Shown: piece by piece, positions 1 to 8,635 of the stretch
Layout of the letters: every line of letters begins with the position of its first letter
Numbering within the stretch: the stretch's first letter is position 1
Source of the DNA: CBDFGT01 sp965247225
Lineage (GTDB): Bacteria; Pseudomonadota; Alphaproteobacteria; Rhizobiales; Rhizobiaceae
Length of the DNA stretch: 64,000 bases
Assembly (NCBI GenBank): GCA_965247225.1
Contig: CBDFGT010000018.1
Span: 33,323-97,322, forward strand
Direction: 5' to 3'
Program-made: the position numbers and the translations under genes
The notes under the pieces: generated by a model
What the model was told of the DNA's origin: nothing
The model's input: the letters and a program-made list of their open reading frames with translations, nothing else
Database searches by the model: none

Positions 1-1
1 C

Positions 2-553
2 GGTGAAGCTGCCAGGGTTCTGACCGGCGACCCCAGGGCCGGAATTGCTGCACTGCTGACAGGCATGGGTTCCCTCTCCTATGGCGAACTGGCCGGTGAA
101 CGCATGAAGCTCGGCCTTCTGCTGCACGATCCGGAAGAGGAGCAGGATTGCTTTTCGGACAATACCTATAATTCCCACTATTATGACATTGTCGGTCTGG
201 TGACTGCCTATACCGGCTCCTATACCCGGCTGGACGGCACGGTCATGAACGGCCCGTCGCTGCAAATGCTGGTGAAGGACGCCGATCCAAAGCTTGATGC
301 AGAGATGACCCAAAAGCTTGAAACCACCCTGGCGGCGGCCAAGGCCATGGTCAAAAGGGGTGAAACCGTTGAAGCCTATGACCAGATGATTGCCGAAGGC
401 AATACAGAAGGCAATGCCATTGTTCAGGCGGTTATCGGCGGGCTGGTTGACCAGACCAAATCCATCCAGCGCATTGTCACGGCCCTTGATGTTACCAACG
501 TTTCGGTGGAAGGGTCCGACAGTCTTGACAGCCCTGATGCCGTGTTCAAATAG
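2..553 (+). CDS. Imelysin-family (IrpA-like) periplasmic protein, 5' end cut off
   Basis: Only the C-terminal part is present; the frame is already open at the left edge, so the signal peptide and the N-terminal GxHxxE region lie outside. The recognisable element is the DCFSDNT stretch with a following YDIVGL, which matches the conserved second motif (HSCFSDNT) of imelysin / insulin-cleaving membrane protease family proteins such as IrpA. Despite the name, this family in Gram-negatives is linked to iron-regulated periplasmic functions rather than proved proteolysis. It is the first visible gene of an operon continuing with a di-heme oxidoreductase, a second imelysin and a DUF1513 protein; that four-family order is the conserved COG3487-COG3488-COG3489-COG3490 arrangement. 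The stop is 6 bases before the next ATG, so cotranscription is very likely. Confidence 0.82.
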   Translation, partial: GEAARVLTGDPRAGIAALLTGMGSLSYGELAGERMKLGLLLHDPEEEQDCFSDNTYNSHYYDIVGLVTAYTGSYTRLDGTVMNGPSLQMLVKDADPKLDAEMTQKLETTLAAAKAMVKRGETVEAYDQMIAEGNTEGNAIVQAVIGGLVDQTKSIQRIVTALDVTNVSVEGSDSLDSPDAVFK

Positions 554-559
554 ACCATC

Positions 560-2086
560 ATGCGTGCGCTGAACCCTTGCTCCGGTCCTTGTGGACCTGC
601 CCTTGTGTTGCTTCTTGGCTTGACGGCAGGTGCAACAGCCGGAGATCTGTATTCAAGGCCGGACCTGGGCAAGGCCGATGCAGCACGGGTTGCAGCCATG
701 ACGGCGCCCGCTACGGATTTTTCCAAAGCCGAACCATTTGAAGCGCTGCAGGCCGGGGCCTCGACTTCGGTCGATGCGGTCAATGACAAGGCTTTTTCGC
801 ATGTTTCCGACAATCTGGGCCAAAAGGACCGCGACGGGTTCCTGCTTGGCAACGCCCTGTTTCGCAAGCTCTGGGTCTCGTCTCCGTCCTCCACCCGGGC
901 CTCAGACGGTCTTGGCCCGCTTTTCAACGCCCGCTCCTGTGAAAGCTGCCATATCCGGGACGGACGCGGACACCCGCCGGATGAGACGGGGGATGCAACC
1001 TCGTTTCTGGTTCGCCTTGCAAGACCGGCCGTCACGGCAGATGAAAGACGCGCCCTTTCCGATCATGATGTGCTGAATTTCCCTGACGCTGTCTACGGTC
1101 ACCAGTTGCAGGACAGGGCCATTTCCGGTCTTGCAGCCGAGGGCCATGCCGTTGTTGCCTACACGGACAGCAGCGTTCTGCTGGCGGGAGGCGAAACCAT
1201 AAGCCTCCGCAAGCCGACGATCAGCGTTGCCGGTCTGGCCTATGGTCCACTGGGGACGACGACAAGCCTTTCGGGACGTATTGCCCAGCCGATGATTGGT
1301 CTGGGGTTGATAGAGGCTATCCACCCTGCGGATCTGCAGCGTTTGGCCGATCCGGATGACCGTAATCGCGACGGCATCAGCGGCAGGCTCTCGCTTGTAA
1401 AGGATGAAGACGGAGCCCTGGTTCCGGGCCGGTTTGGCTGGAAGGCGCAAAACGCCACGGTGCGACAACAAACGGCGGCGGCTTTTTCCGATGATATCGG
1501 CATTTCCACCTCCGCCAGACCTGATCCCTATGGGGACTGTACGCCTGAACAAAGCGGGTGTCTTGCGCAGGCAACCGGCGTTCAGCCCGGACTGGGTGCA
1601 CAGGAAGCACCGGACCCGGTTTTGGACCTCGTCACTCTTTATGCGCAAAATCTGGCCGTGCCTGCGCGACGCAGGGCGAGCTTTTCCGAAACACTGAAAG
1701 GCAAGCAACTGTTTTACGAGACGGGATGCAGCACTTGCCACACACCAAAATTTGTAACCGGACGCGACGCTGCCAATCCCGCCCGCGCTTTCCAGCTGAT
1801 ATGGCCCTATTCCGATTTTCTGCTGCATGATATGGGACCAGACCTTGCGGACGGACAGCCGGTGGGCACGGCATCGGGATCGGAATGGCGCACACCGCCT
1901 TTGTGGGGTATCGGCCTCACAGAAACCGTCAGCGGACATGGTTTCTATCTCCATGACGGGCGGGCACGCAGCCTGGGCGAGGCCATTGCCTGGCACGGTG
2001 GCGAAGCAAAAAAAGCAAGAAATCGGTTTGTAAATATGCAACAAGAGGACCGAAATTCTCTTATTCGGTTTTTGGAGTCCCTTTAA
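560..2086 (+). CDS. Di-heme oxidoreductase, DUF1111 family (COG3488)
   Basis: A 508-residue exported protein with a hydrophobic signal segment at about residues 12-28. It carries two c-type heme attachment motifs, CESCH (Cys127, Cys130, His131) and CSTCH (Cys390, Cys393, His394), as expected for the DUF1111 or 'putative thiol oxidoreductase' family, whose fold resembles MauG and cytochrome c peroxidases. Both hemes would be attached in the periplasm. The context between two imelysin genes suggests redox handling of periplasmic iron or of a partner protein, but the substrate is not known. The stop codon overlaps the next start (TAATG), indicating translational coupling. Confidence 0.88.
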   Translation: MRALNPCSGPCGPALVLLLGLTAGATAGDLYSRPDLGKADAARVAAMTAPATDFSKAEPFEALQAGASTSVDAVNDKAFSHVSDNLGQKDRDGFLLGNALFRKLWVSSPSSTRASDGLGPLFNARSCESCHIRDGRGHPPDETGDATSFLVRLARPAVTADERRALSDHDVLNFPDAVYGHQLQDRAISGLAAEGHAVVAYTDSSVLLAGGETISLRKPTISVAGLAYGPLGTTTSLSGRIAQPMIGLGLIEAIHPADLQRLADPDDRNRDGISGRLSLVKDEDGALVPGRFGWKAQNATVRQQTAAAFSDDIGISTSARPDPYGDCTPEQSGCLAQATGVQPGLGAQEAPDPVLDLVTLYAQNLAVPARRRASFSETLKGKQLFYETGCSTCHTPKFVTGRDAANPARAFQLIWPYSDFLLHDMGPDLADGQPVGTASGSEWRTPPLWGIGLTETVSGHGFYLHDGRARSLGEAIAWHGGEAKKARNRFVNMQQEDRNSLIRFLESL

Positions 2087-3183
2087 TGCGGTTTTTATCG
2101 TCTCTCTTGCTTGGCCTTGCCCTTGTTGCACCTGCCCGGACATTATGCGCGGCAGAAACAGCACAGGTGCCCGTACCAACGGTCCAGGACATTCTCGGCA
2201 ATGTGGTCGACAAGGCCATTCTTCCCGGCTACCAGGATTTCAGGCTGGCCACAGGGCAGATGCAGGGGGCAATGGAAACCCTGTGCCAGGAACCGTCCGA
2301 GGAAAAACTCGGGGATGCCCAGATGGCTTTTGACGGTGTTGTTGCAACATGGTCCATTGTCGAACCGATCAAGATCGGTCCGGTCATTGAGGAAAACCGG
2401 TTTGAACGTATCCTGTTTTATCCGGACAGGAAGGGCATGGGCCTGCGACAGGTGCGTATGGCCCTGATGAAAAAAGACCCTGCGGCACTTGACCCGAAAG
2501 GCATGAAGGACAGAAGCGTTGCGGTTCAGGGCATTCTGGCCCTCGAATATGTGCTGAATGGTCTCGACTTTGAAGACCTGTCTACGAAGAAAGGTGAATA
2601 TCGCTGCCAGTTCGGGCTCACCATTTCCAAAAACCTTGACAGTCTTGCCGCAGACATTTCCGGTGCATGGGCCAAACCGGATGGTGTGCAGGCCAGTTTC
2701 CGCAAACCCGGCCCTGACAATCCGCTTTTCCACGATGACAAGGAAGCCTTGTTTACCGTGCTGGGTTTTCTGGTGCACGGCCTTGAGACTATCAAGGAGC
2801 AGCGGATTTCCGCCTTCTATGAAGGTGGCGACAAATTGCCGATGACGCGCAAGGCGCTTTATTACCGGTCGTATAACACAATGCCATCGATCGCTGCCAA
2901 TCTGGAAGGGCTTTTGCGGATCTGGTCTGAATCCGGCATGAAAGACCTGTTGCAGGGCGATGCAAAACCGATTGGCGGCAATGTCGATTTCAACTTTACC
3001 TCGGCTATCAAGGCAGCCGTTGCCATGGACCTGCCTCTGGATGAGGCGCTTGCCGACGAAGACCAGAAAGGCAAGCTGGTTTTCCTGATCCTGACGCTGA
3101 AAGAGCAGATCAAACTGCTGGATACGGACTATGGCAAGGCCGTGGGCCTCGGCGCAGGATTTTCTTTTTCCGATGGAGACTGA
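2086..3183 (+). CDS. Second imelysin-family periplasmic protein (COG3489 type)
   Basis: A 365-residue protein with a signal peptide of roughly 23 residues ending at CAAE; the Cys just before the cleavage point could also make it a lipoprotein, as COG3489 members are often annotated. The body has the all-helical imelysin pattern, including the NxxxxY-type C-terminal segment. At the place where canonical imelysins have GxHxxE (for example GYHAIEF), this protein reads GILALEYVL: the Glu is kept but the His is replaced. It therefore probably does not bind metal in the canonical way. It starts on the last base of the preceding stop and the following DUF1513 gene begins immediately after its own stop. 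Confidence 0.82.
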   Translation: MRFLSSLLLGLALVAPARTLCAAETAQVPVPTVQDILGNVVDKAILPGYQDFRLATGQMQGAMETLCQEPSEEKLGDAQMAFDGVVATWSIVEPIKIGPVIEENRFERILFYPDRKGMGLRQVRMALMKKDPAALDPKGMKDRSVAVQGILALEYVLNGLDFEDLSTKKGEYRCQFGLTISKNLDSLAADISGAWAKPDGVQASFRKPGPDNPLFHDDKEALFTVLGFLVHGLETIKEQRISAFYEGGDKLPMTRKALYYRSYNTMPSIAANLEGLLRIWSESGMKDLLQGDAKPIGGNVDFNFTSAIKAAVAMDLPLDEALADEDQKGKLVFLILTLKEQIKLLDTDYGKAVGLGAGFSFSDGD

Positions 3184-3184
3184 C

Positions 3185-4270
3185 GTGGGATCAAGGGTCG
3201 TACTGGACCGCCGCGATTTCCTGAAAGCCGCCGGACTGGCCTGGTTTTCCACGCTGGGTGCGGGCGCGGCCCTTGCCCTTGAGCGCAGCGACAGCGTCTA
3301 TAGTTCGGCTTTTATGGCCGCCGATGGATCATACGGGGTGGCAACAGTTGCCGGAAATGGCACGGTCATTGATCGTATAGCGCTTGTCGACCGCGGCCAT
3401 GATGTGACCCAATGCCCGAAAACCGGGATCAGCGTCGCCTTTGCACGCAGGCCCGGTACCTTTGCACTGGTGTTTGACCCCAAAAATGGCACAGCTATCA
3501 CGACAATCACGTCGGTTGCCGGGCGGCATTTCTTCGGTCATGGCTGTTTTTCGCAGGATGGCAGGCTGCTCTATGCCGCCGAGAATGATTACGACAATTT
3601 TGCCGGCATGATCGGTGTCTACGATGTTGGCGCGGGTTACCGGCGCATCGGCGAATTTCCGTCTTTCGGCATAGATCCGCACGACATGGCCGTCATGGAG
3701 AACGGCCGTGTGCTGGTCGTGGCCAATGGTGGTATCAAAACCCATCCCGATCATGGCCGCGACAAGCTCAATCTCGACCACATGGAACCTTCCATGGTGT
3801 TCATTGACGCCGCGCAGGGTTCCCTGATGGAAAAGCACAGCCTGCCGGACCAGTGGCGGCAGATCTCGACCCGGCATCTGGATCTGGCCGGGGACGGTTC
3901 GGTATGGTTTGGATGCCAGTTTGAAGGCCCCAGGAACGCATCCGTGCCGCTGGTCGGGCGTTTGCGGCGTGGTGAAGATATGGATTTTCTTGCACTTGCC
4001 GAGCCTGATCTTCAGTCACTGTCACACTATGTGGGCTCCGTTGCGGCCAATAATACGGCCGGAACGATTGCGGTCTCCTCTCCCAAGGGCGGAGTTGTCC
4101 TGACGTTTGACGCCGCGACAAAAGCCCTGGTCAGGACCGACAGGCTGCAAGGTGTTTGCGGACTGGCACCACAGGGCAAGGGCTTTGTGGAAACAACGGA
4201 AACCGGGCTTTTTGGATCTGCCCGGTCGGATCTGGCCTGGGACAATCACGTTCTGGCCCTGGTTATATGA
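3185..4270 (+). CDS. DUF1513 protein, Tat-exported beta-propeller-like (COG3490)
   Basis: About 361 residues beginning with a twin-arginine signal: DRRDFLKAAG followed by a hydrophobic stretch ending in ALA. Export through Tat implies folding or cofactor loading before secretion. The rest is beta-rich with repeated GxGYRxIGEF-like and VFDxxNG segments, typical of the DUF1513 family, which is usually predicted to be a WD40/propeller-like fold. I placed the start at the GTG two bases after the previous stop because a GGAG lies 6 bases upstream; an ATG at 3173, overlapping the previous gene by 11 bases, is the alternative. It closes the imelysin / DUF1111 / imelysin / DUF1513 operon. Function is unknown; iron-related by association. 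Confidence 0.82.
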   Translation: MGSRVVLDRRDFLKAAGLAWFSTLGAGAALALERSDSVYSSAFMAADGSYGVATVAGNGTVIDRIALVDRGHDVTQCPKTGISVAFARRPGTFALVFDPKNGTAITTITSVAGRHFFGHGCFSQDGRLLYAAENDYDNFAGMIGVYDVGAGYRRIGEFPSFGIDPHDMAVMENGRVLVVANGGIKTHPDHGRDKLNLDHMEPSMVFIDAAQGSLMEKHSLPDQWRQISTRHLDLAGDGSVWFGCQFEGPRNASVPLVGRLRRGEDMDFLALAEPDLQSLSHYVGSVAANNTAGTIAVSSPKGGVVLTFDAATKALVRTDRLQGVCGLAPQGKGFVETTETGLFGSARSDLAWDNHVLALVI

Positions 4271-4301
4271 TCCGGTTTGCTGCCTGCCACGTATTGAGAA
4301 C

Positions 4302-4763
4302 ATGAACACAAAAATCACCATCCATGCCGCTTTCATGATGACCGTTGTAGCCATCGGTATTGTGATCGGGCTCATGAATATTCCGGGCGTCTGGTATGCT
4401 CAACTGGTCAAACCGCCATTCAATCCGCCAAACTGGATTTTCGGCCCTGTCTGGACTGTGCTCTATGGCATTATCGGGTTTGTTGGTGCCCGCACCTGGC
4501 TGGCGCAGGGCTCGACGCCTGCGCTGCGGCTCTGGTTTGCCCAGATGGCACTCAATTTTGCCTGGTCGCCGCTGTTTTTCGGGCTGAACCTGATGGTTGC
4601 TGCCCTTTGCGTGATTTTTGGCCTGTGGATTTGCATTGCACTGTTCATTGTCAGCACATGGAGAAAAGACCGCCTGTCTGCCGTGCTGTTTGTGCCCTAC
4701 CTTCTCTGGGTCACATTTGCCACAATTTTGAACGGTTCCCTGATCGTCCTCAATCCCGTTTGA
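4302..4763 (+). CDS. tspO: TspO/MBR-family tryptophan-rich membrane protein
   Basis: A 153-residue integral membrane protein with five predicted helices. Family hallmarks are visible: WYAQLVKPPFNPPNWIFGPVWT near the first loop (the WxxxxKPxFxPP signature), FAWSPLFFG in the third segment, and the terminal W..FATILNGSLIVLN. TspO proteins bind porphyrins and have been linked to tetrapyrrole efflux or degradation and to stress and light regulation in alphaproteobacteria. The Met at 4302 was chosen because the upstream in-frame extension is hydrophilic and overlaps the DUF1513 gene. The preceding operon includes a heme protein, so a porphyrin link is conceivable but is only inference. Confidence 0.93.
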   Translation: MNTKITIHAAFMMTVVAIGIVIGLMNIPGVWYAQLVKPPFNPPNWIFGPVWTVLYGIIGFVGARTWLAQGSTPALRLWFAQMALNFAWSPLFFGLNLMVAALCVIFGLWICIALFIVSTWRKDRLSAVLFVPYLLWVTFATILNGSLIVLNPV

Positions 4764-4826
4764 TGGCCTGACCTTGTACCGGTGCCCGGTCCATGCCATT
4801 TTTGCTGTCGCGAAAAGGATTTGGGA

Positions 4827-5276
4827 ATGATAGACATGGAAAGCCATGATTTCCGCAAACGCATAGCCCGGAGCTTTGCCAGACAGGGTGCCAAGCGCAC
4901 GATGAGTGCGGAGCTGTCGAGAATTGCCCATGGCACGGTGGAAATCGAGCTGCCCTTTGATGAAAAACTGACACAACAGCATGGTATCCTGCATGCCGGT
5001 GTTATTTCAGCCGTGCTGAGTACGGCCTGTACCTATTCGGCCTATACGCTGATTGACCCGGATGCAACTGTCCTGACCATTGAGTTCAAGGTCAATCTTC
5101 TGTCGCCAGGTCGGGGAGAGCGGTTTTTGTTTCGCGGCGATATCACCAGGCCGGGAAGCAATATTATTGTTGCCGACGGGCGCGCCTATGCCACTGGCGA
5201 AGGGGCCGCAAAGCTGATCGCTTCCATGACGGCAACATTGATGGTGGTTCGCGGGCGCGAGGGTATTGAAGAATGA
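4827..5276 (+). CDS. PaaI-family hot-dog thioesterase
   Basis: A 149-residue protein with the hot-dog fold pattern of PaaI-type acyl-CoA thioesterases: the LTQQHGILHAGVISAVL segment corresponds to the conserved HGGxxxxxxD/G helix region, followed by the VLTIEFKVNLLSPG strand that is typical of the family. An acyl-CoA or aryl-CoA substrate is expected, but the sequence does not specify which. The start at 4827 is supported by AAGGA seven bases upstream; the longer in-frame start is not. The stop overlaps the start of the downstream nucleosidase gene by four bases (ATGA). Confidence 0.83.
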   Translation: MIDMESHDFRKRIARSFARQGAKRTMSAELSRIAHGTVEIELPFDEKLTQQHGILHAGVISAVLSTACTYSAYTLIDPDATVLTIEFKVNLLSPGRGERFLFRGDITRPGSNIIVADGRAYATGEGAAKLIASMTATLMVVRGREGIEE

Positions 5277-5911
5277 ATTTTGCAATCAAGATGATCGGCT
5301 CCATACCGGTTCTCTATGTCATGGCCGTGGATGCCGAATATGGTTCGCACCTGCGCAAGCGCTTCCAGCCATTGCTGACCGGCGTGGGGCCTGTGGAGGC
5401 CGCAGTGACCCTGACCCGGACGCTTGGCTTGCTGAAAGCGTCCGGCCAATTGCCGGCACTGGTTGTCTGTCTGGGTTCGGCAGGGTCTGCAAACCTTGAA
5501 CAGACGGAGGTCTATCAGGCCACATCCATCAGCTATCGCGATATGGATGCCTCACCGCTGGGCTTTGAAAAAGGGGCCACACCCTTTCTGGACCTGCCGG
5601 TAACAATCGGCATGCCGCTGCGGATCCCGGGTGTCAAACAGGCCCGCCTTTCCACCGGGGGTAACATCGTTTCCGGCGCTGCCTATGACACGATTGACGC
5701 TGATATGGTCGATATGGAAACCTATGCCGCGTTGCGGGCCTCAATGGCTTTTGGCATTCCGCTTGTCGGATTGCGCGGCATTTCCGATGGCAAGGCGGAG
5801 CTGAAACAGGTCAGCGACTGGACAGAATATCTGCATGTGATTGATGCAAGACTCTCATCCGTCGTTGATGCGCTCGAAGCCGGGCTTCGGGATGGATCGA
5901 TTGTGGTTTGA
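5273..5911 (+). CDS. 5'-methylthioadenosine/S-adenosylhomocysteine nucleosidase-like phosphorylase-family enzyme
   Basis: A 212-residue protein of the PNP/UDP phosphorylase superfamily. It retains landmarks of MTA/SAH nucleosidases: an early AVDAEYG segment offering the general-acid Glu position, a VCLGSAGS glycine loop, the VDMETYA nucleoside-ribose binding Glu, and GISD with the catalytic Asp. It would hydrolyse the N-glycosidic bond of MTA or SAH in the cytoplasm, removing by-products of methylation and polyamine synthesis. It is slightly shorter than the E. coli enzyme (232 residues). It is translationally coupled to the upstream thioesterase and precedes guaA, so the surroundings are purine related. 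A different nucleoside specificity cannot be excluded. Confidence 0.75.
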   Translation: MNFAIKMIGSIPVLYVMAVDAEYGSHLRKRFQPLLTGVGPVEAAVTLTRTLGLLKASGQLPALVVCLGSAGSANLEQTEVYQATSISYRDMDASPLGFEKGATPFLDLPVTIGMPLRIPGVKQARLSTGGNIVSGAAYDTIDADMVDMETYAALRASMAFGIPLVGLRGISDGKAELKQVSDWTEYLHVIDARLSSVVDALEAGLRDGSIVV

Positions 5912-5973
5912 GCCATTGTTTTTTGAGGGCTTTGCCTGTTGCAAGCGGGGCCGTTTTTCATTAAAGGCTCGGC

Positions 5974-7536
5974 ATGACCCAGATAGCGCACCCCGATACC
6001 GTTCTCATTATCGATTTTGGCAGCCAAGTCACGCAGCTGATTGCCCGGCGCGTGCGTGAAACCGGCGTTTACTGCGAAATCGTTCCGTTTCAATCGGCTG
6101 AAGAGGGCTTTCACCGGCTGAAACCCAAGGCGATCATCTTTTCCGGTGGTCCTGCCTCTGTTCTGGAGACTGGCAGCCCGCGTGCGCCGCAGGCGGTGTT
6201 TGACTCCGGCCTTCCCATCCTTGCCATCTGCTATGGCCAGCAGACGCTGAGCGTTCAGCTCGGCGGTAAAGTCGAAGGCGGCCACGCCCGCGAATTCGGT
6301 CGTGCCGATGTACATATTCTCAAAAGCAGCCCGTTGTTTGATGGAATCTGGGAAGTGGGCCACAAATATCCCGTTTGGATGAGCCATGGCGACCGCGTGA
6401 CAGTGGCTCCGGAGGGCTTTGAGATTGTCGGGACATCGCAGAATGCGCCTTTTGCCATCTGCGTGAATGAAGCCAGGAAATATTATACAACCATGTTCCA
6501 TCCTGAAGTGGTGCATACGCCCGATGGCGGCAGGCTTCTGGCCAATTTCGTGCACAGGATTGCAGGCCTGACCGGCGACTGGACCATGCATGCCTATCGC
6601 GCCAAGGCTGTCGAGGCCATTCGTGCGCAAGTGGGTGACAAGCGGGTGCTCTGTGCCCTGTCCGGCGGGGTTGATTCCTCGGTAGCCGCCTTGTTGATCC
6701 ATGAAGCCATCGGCGAAAAGCTGACCTGCGTTCTGGTGGACCACGGATTGATGCGCAAGAACGAGGCTGCCGATGTGGTCGCCATGTTCCGCCAACATTA
6801 CAATCTCAATCTCGTCCATGTGGATGCATCCGATCTGTTCATAAACGCGCTGGAAGGCGAGGCAGACCCGGAAACCAAGCGCAAGACCATCGGTCGCCTG
6901 TTCATTGAGGTATTTGAGGCCGAAGCCAGAAAGCTGGGAGGCGCAGAGTTTCTGGCGCAGGGAACGCTCTATCCGGATGTGATTGAAAGCGTGTCCTTTA
7001 CCGGCGGCCCGTCTGTCACCATCAAGAGCCATCACAATGTCGGCGGTCTGCCGGCCCGCATGAACATGCAGCTTGTCGAGCCCTTGCGTGAGTTGTTCAA
7101 GGATGAAGTGCGGGTTCTGGGCCGTGAACTGGGCCTGCCGGAGAGTTTCATCGGGCGCCACCCGTTCCCGGGTCCGGGCCTGGCCATTCGCTGTCCGGGC
7201 GGCATTACCCGCGAAAAGCTGGAAATCCTGCGCGAGGCGGACGCGATCTATCTCGATGAAATTCGCAAGGCCGGTCTCTATGACACAATCTGGCAGGCTT
7301 TTGCCGTGCTGCTGCCGGTCCAGACTGTCGGGGTCATGGGCGACGGGCGTACCTATGAATTCGTCTGCGCCTTGCGCGCGGTGACATCGGTCGATGGCAT
7401 GACTGCGGATTTCTATCACTATGACATGAACTTCCTTGGTCGTGCGGCAACCCGCATTATCAACGAGGTTCGCGGCATCAACCGCGTGGTCTACGATGTG
7501 ACATCCAAGCCGCCTGGCACCATCGAGTGGGAATGA
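5974..7536 (+). CDS. guaA: GMP synthase (glutamine-hydrolysing)
   Basis: A full-length 520-residue enzyme converting XMP to GMP with ATP and glutamine. Domains in order: class I glutamine amidotransferase (residues ~7-200) with nucleophile Cys86 in AICYGQQ and the His176/Glu178 pair in MFHPEV; ATP pyrophosphatase domain with the PP-loop SGGVDSS at 230-236; then the C-terminal dimerisation domain ending in the expected PPGTIEWE. The start is supported by AAAGG six bases upstream. It is convergent with the transketolase genes that follow. Confidence 0.98.
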   Translation: MTQIAHPDTVLIIDFGSQVTQLIARRVRETGVYCEIVPFQSAEEGFHRLKPKAIIFSGGPASVLETGSPRAPQAVFDSGLPILAICYGQQTLSVQLGGKVEGGHAREFGRADVHILKSSPLFDGIWEVGHKYPVWMSHGDRVTVAPEGFEIVGTSQNAPFAICVNEARKYYTTMFHPEVVHTPDGGRLLANFVHRIAGLTGDWTMHAYRAKAVEAIRAQVGDKRVLCALSGGVDSSVAALLIHEAIGEKLTCVLVDHGLMRKNEAADVVAMFRQHYNLNLVHVDASDLFINALEGEADPETKRKTIGRLFIEVFEAEARKLGGAEFLAQGTLYPDVIESVSFTGGPSVTIKSHHNVGGLPARMNMQLVEPLRELFKDEVRVLGRELGLPESFIGRHPFPGPGLAIRCPGGITREKLEILREADAIYLDEIRKAGLYDTIWQAFAVLLPVQTVGVMGDGRTYEFVCALRAVTSVDGMTADFYHYDMNFLGRAATRIINEVRGINRVVYDVTSKPPGTIEWE

Positions 7537-7675
7537 CGGAAGACCTTGCACCAGTGAAAATCTGCGCAACAGCTTCCTGTCATCGAGATCTGGCATGACC
7601 TGCCGTTTCAGTGTCATCTTTGAGGAACTTTCCTGATGAGCGTTCCCGGACCGGTCGTAAGACCCCATGCGTTTT

Positions 7676-8635
7676 TTACTTGCGTTTTCGGCTGACGGCC
7701 CTGCGTGTGGCCGCAGCGATTCCTTCCACGCTCAGGCCAAAGCGGTCAAAGAGCCACTCGACGGATCCCGTAGGGCAAAATCCCGGAAAGCCAATCCGCT
7801 CCACGGGAACCGGGTTGTGTGTTGCGGTGAATTCGGCAACCGCACCACCCAGCCCGCCGCGAAGATTGGCTTCTTCTGCTGTGACGATCGCTCCAAGACC
7901 GGCTGCGGCTGAAACGGCAGCCTCGTCCAGCGGATTGATCGTCGACATGTTGAGAACGCGAGCGGAAATGCCCTCTGCCTTCAAAAGGTCGGCTGCAGCT
8001 GCAGCGAGATGCACCAATGTCCCGCATGCGATGATGGCGACATCATGCCCTTCGCGGACCAGTTCCGCCTGTCCGGCCTTGAATGTTCGTCCGGACATAT
8101 CGAGACCGGGGACCGGCATGCGGCTGAGGCGCAGATAGACCGGGCCTTCATGGGCAGCAGCCCATTTGACCGCCTCTGCTGTTTCCCAGGGGTCAGCAGG
8201 GGCGATGACTGTCAAGTTGCTGAACAACCGAAGCCAGGCGAAATCTTCTATGGAATGGTGCGTCGGTCCAAGCTCTCCATAAGCGACACCCGACGACTGC
8301 CCGACAAGCTTGACATTGAAACCGGCATAGGAAACATCGGCCTTGATCTGTTCAAGAGCGCGGGCTGTCAGGAAGCAGGACGCGGCTGATACGAAGGGAA
8401 TCCGGCCGCCATTTGCAAGACCTGCACTGACGCCCACCATATTCTGCTCGGCAATGCCGACATTGATCAGGCGGTCTGGAAACTTCTTCTGGAAGCCGCC
8501 GAGTTTGGAAGAGCCGACAGAATCATTGACGACGGCAACGATCCGCTCGTCTTGCTGTGCCAGGGTTTCAAGCGCTTCTGCCCAGGCATTGCGGCAATCG
8601 GAATAACCGGTTTGGATGCTTGTGACAGCTGACAT
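7676..8635 (-). CDS. Transketolase, C-terminal subunit (split transketolase)
   Basis: A 319-residue protein containing the pyrimidine-binding and C-terminal domains of transketolase. The GIAEQNMVG segment carries the Glu that protonates the thiamine diphosphate aminopyrimidine, and GELGPTHHSIED follows as in other transketolases. It needs the adjoining N-terminal subunit for activity. Its start overlaps the partner's stop by one base (TAATG), which fits stoichiometric synthesis. Split transketolases of this sort often occur in sugar catabolic clusters, including apulose-4-phosphate transketolase AptAB, and are distinct from the housekeeping TktA. It is the last gene of the leftward sugar operon. 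Confidence 0.92.
   Translation of the reverse strand: MSAVTSIQTGYSDCRNAWAEALETLAQQDERIVAVVNDSVGSSKLGGFQKKFPDRLINVGIAEQNMVGVSAGLANGGRIPFVSAASCFLTARALEQIKADVSYAGFNVKLVGQSSGVAYGELGPTHHSIEDFAWLRLFSNLTVIAPADPWETAEAVKWAAAHEGPVYLRLSRMPVPGLDMSGRTFKAGQAELVREGHDVAIIACGTLVHLAAAAADLLKAEGISARVLNMSTINPLDEAAVSAAAGLGAIVTAEEANLRGGLGGAVAEFTATHNPVPVERIGFPGFCPTGSVEWLFDRFGLSVEGIAAATRRAVSRKRK

Noticed and set aside
902..2179. Minus-strand frame of more than 400 codons opposite the di-heme oxidoreductase gene
   Set aside because: No start signal or domain; both heme motifs lie in the plus-strand frame.
5722..7668. Long open frame on the minus strand opposite guaA
   Set aside because: It mirrors the codon bias of guaA and has no recognisable domain; guaA motifs are complete on the plus strand.
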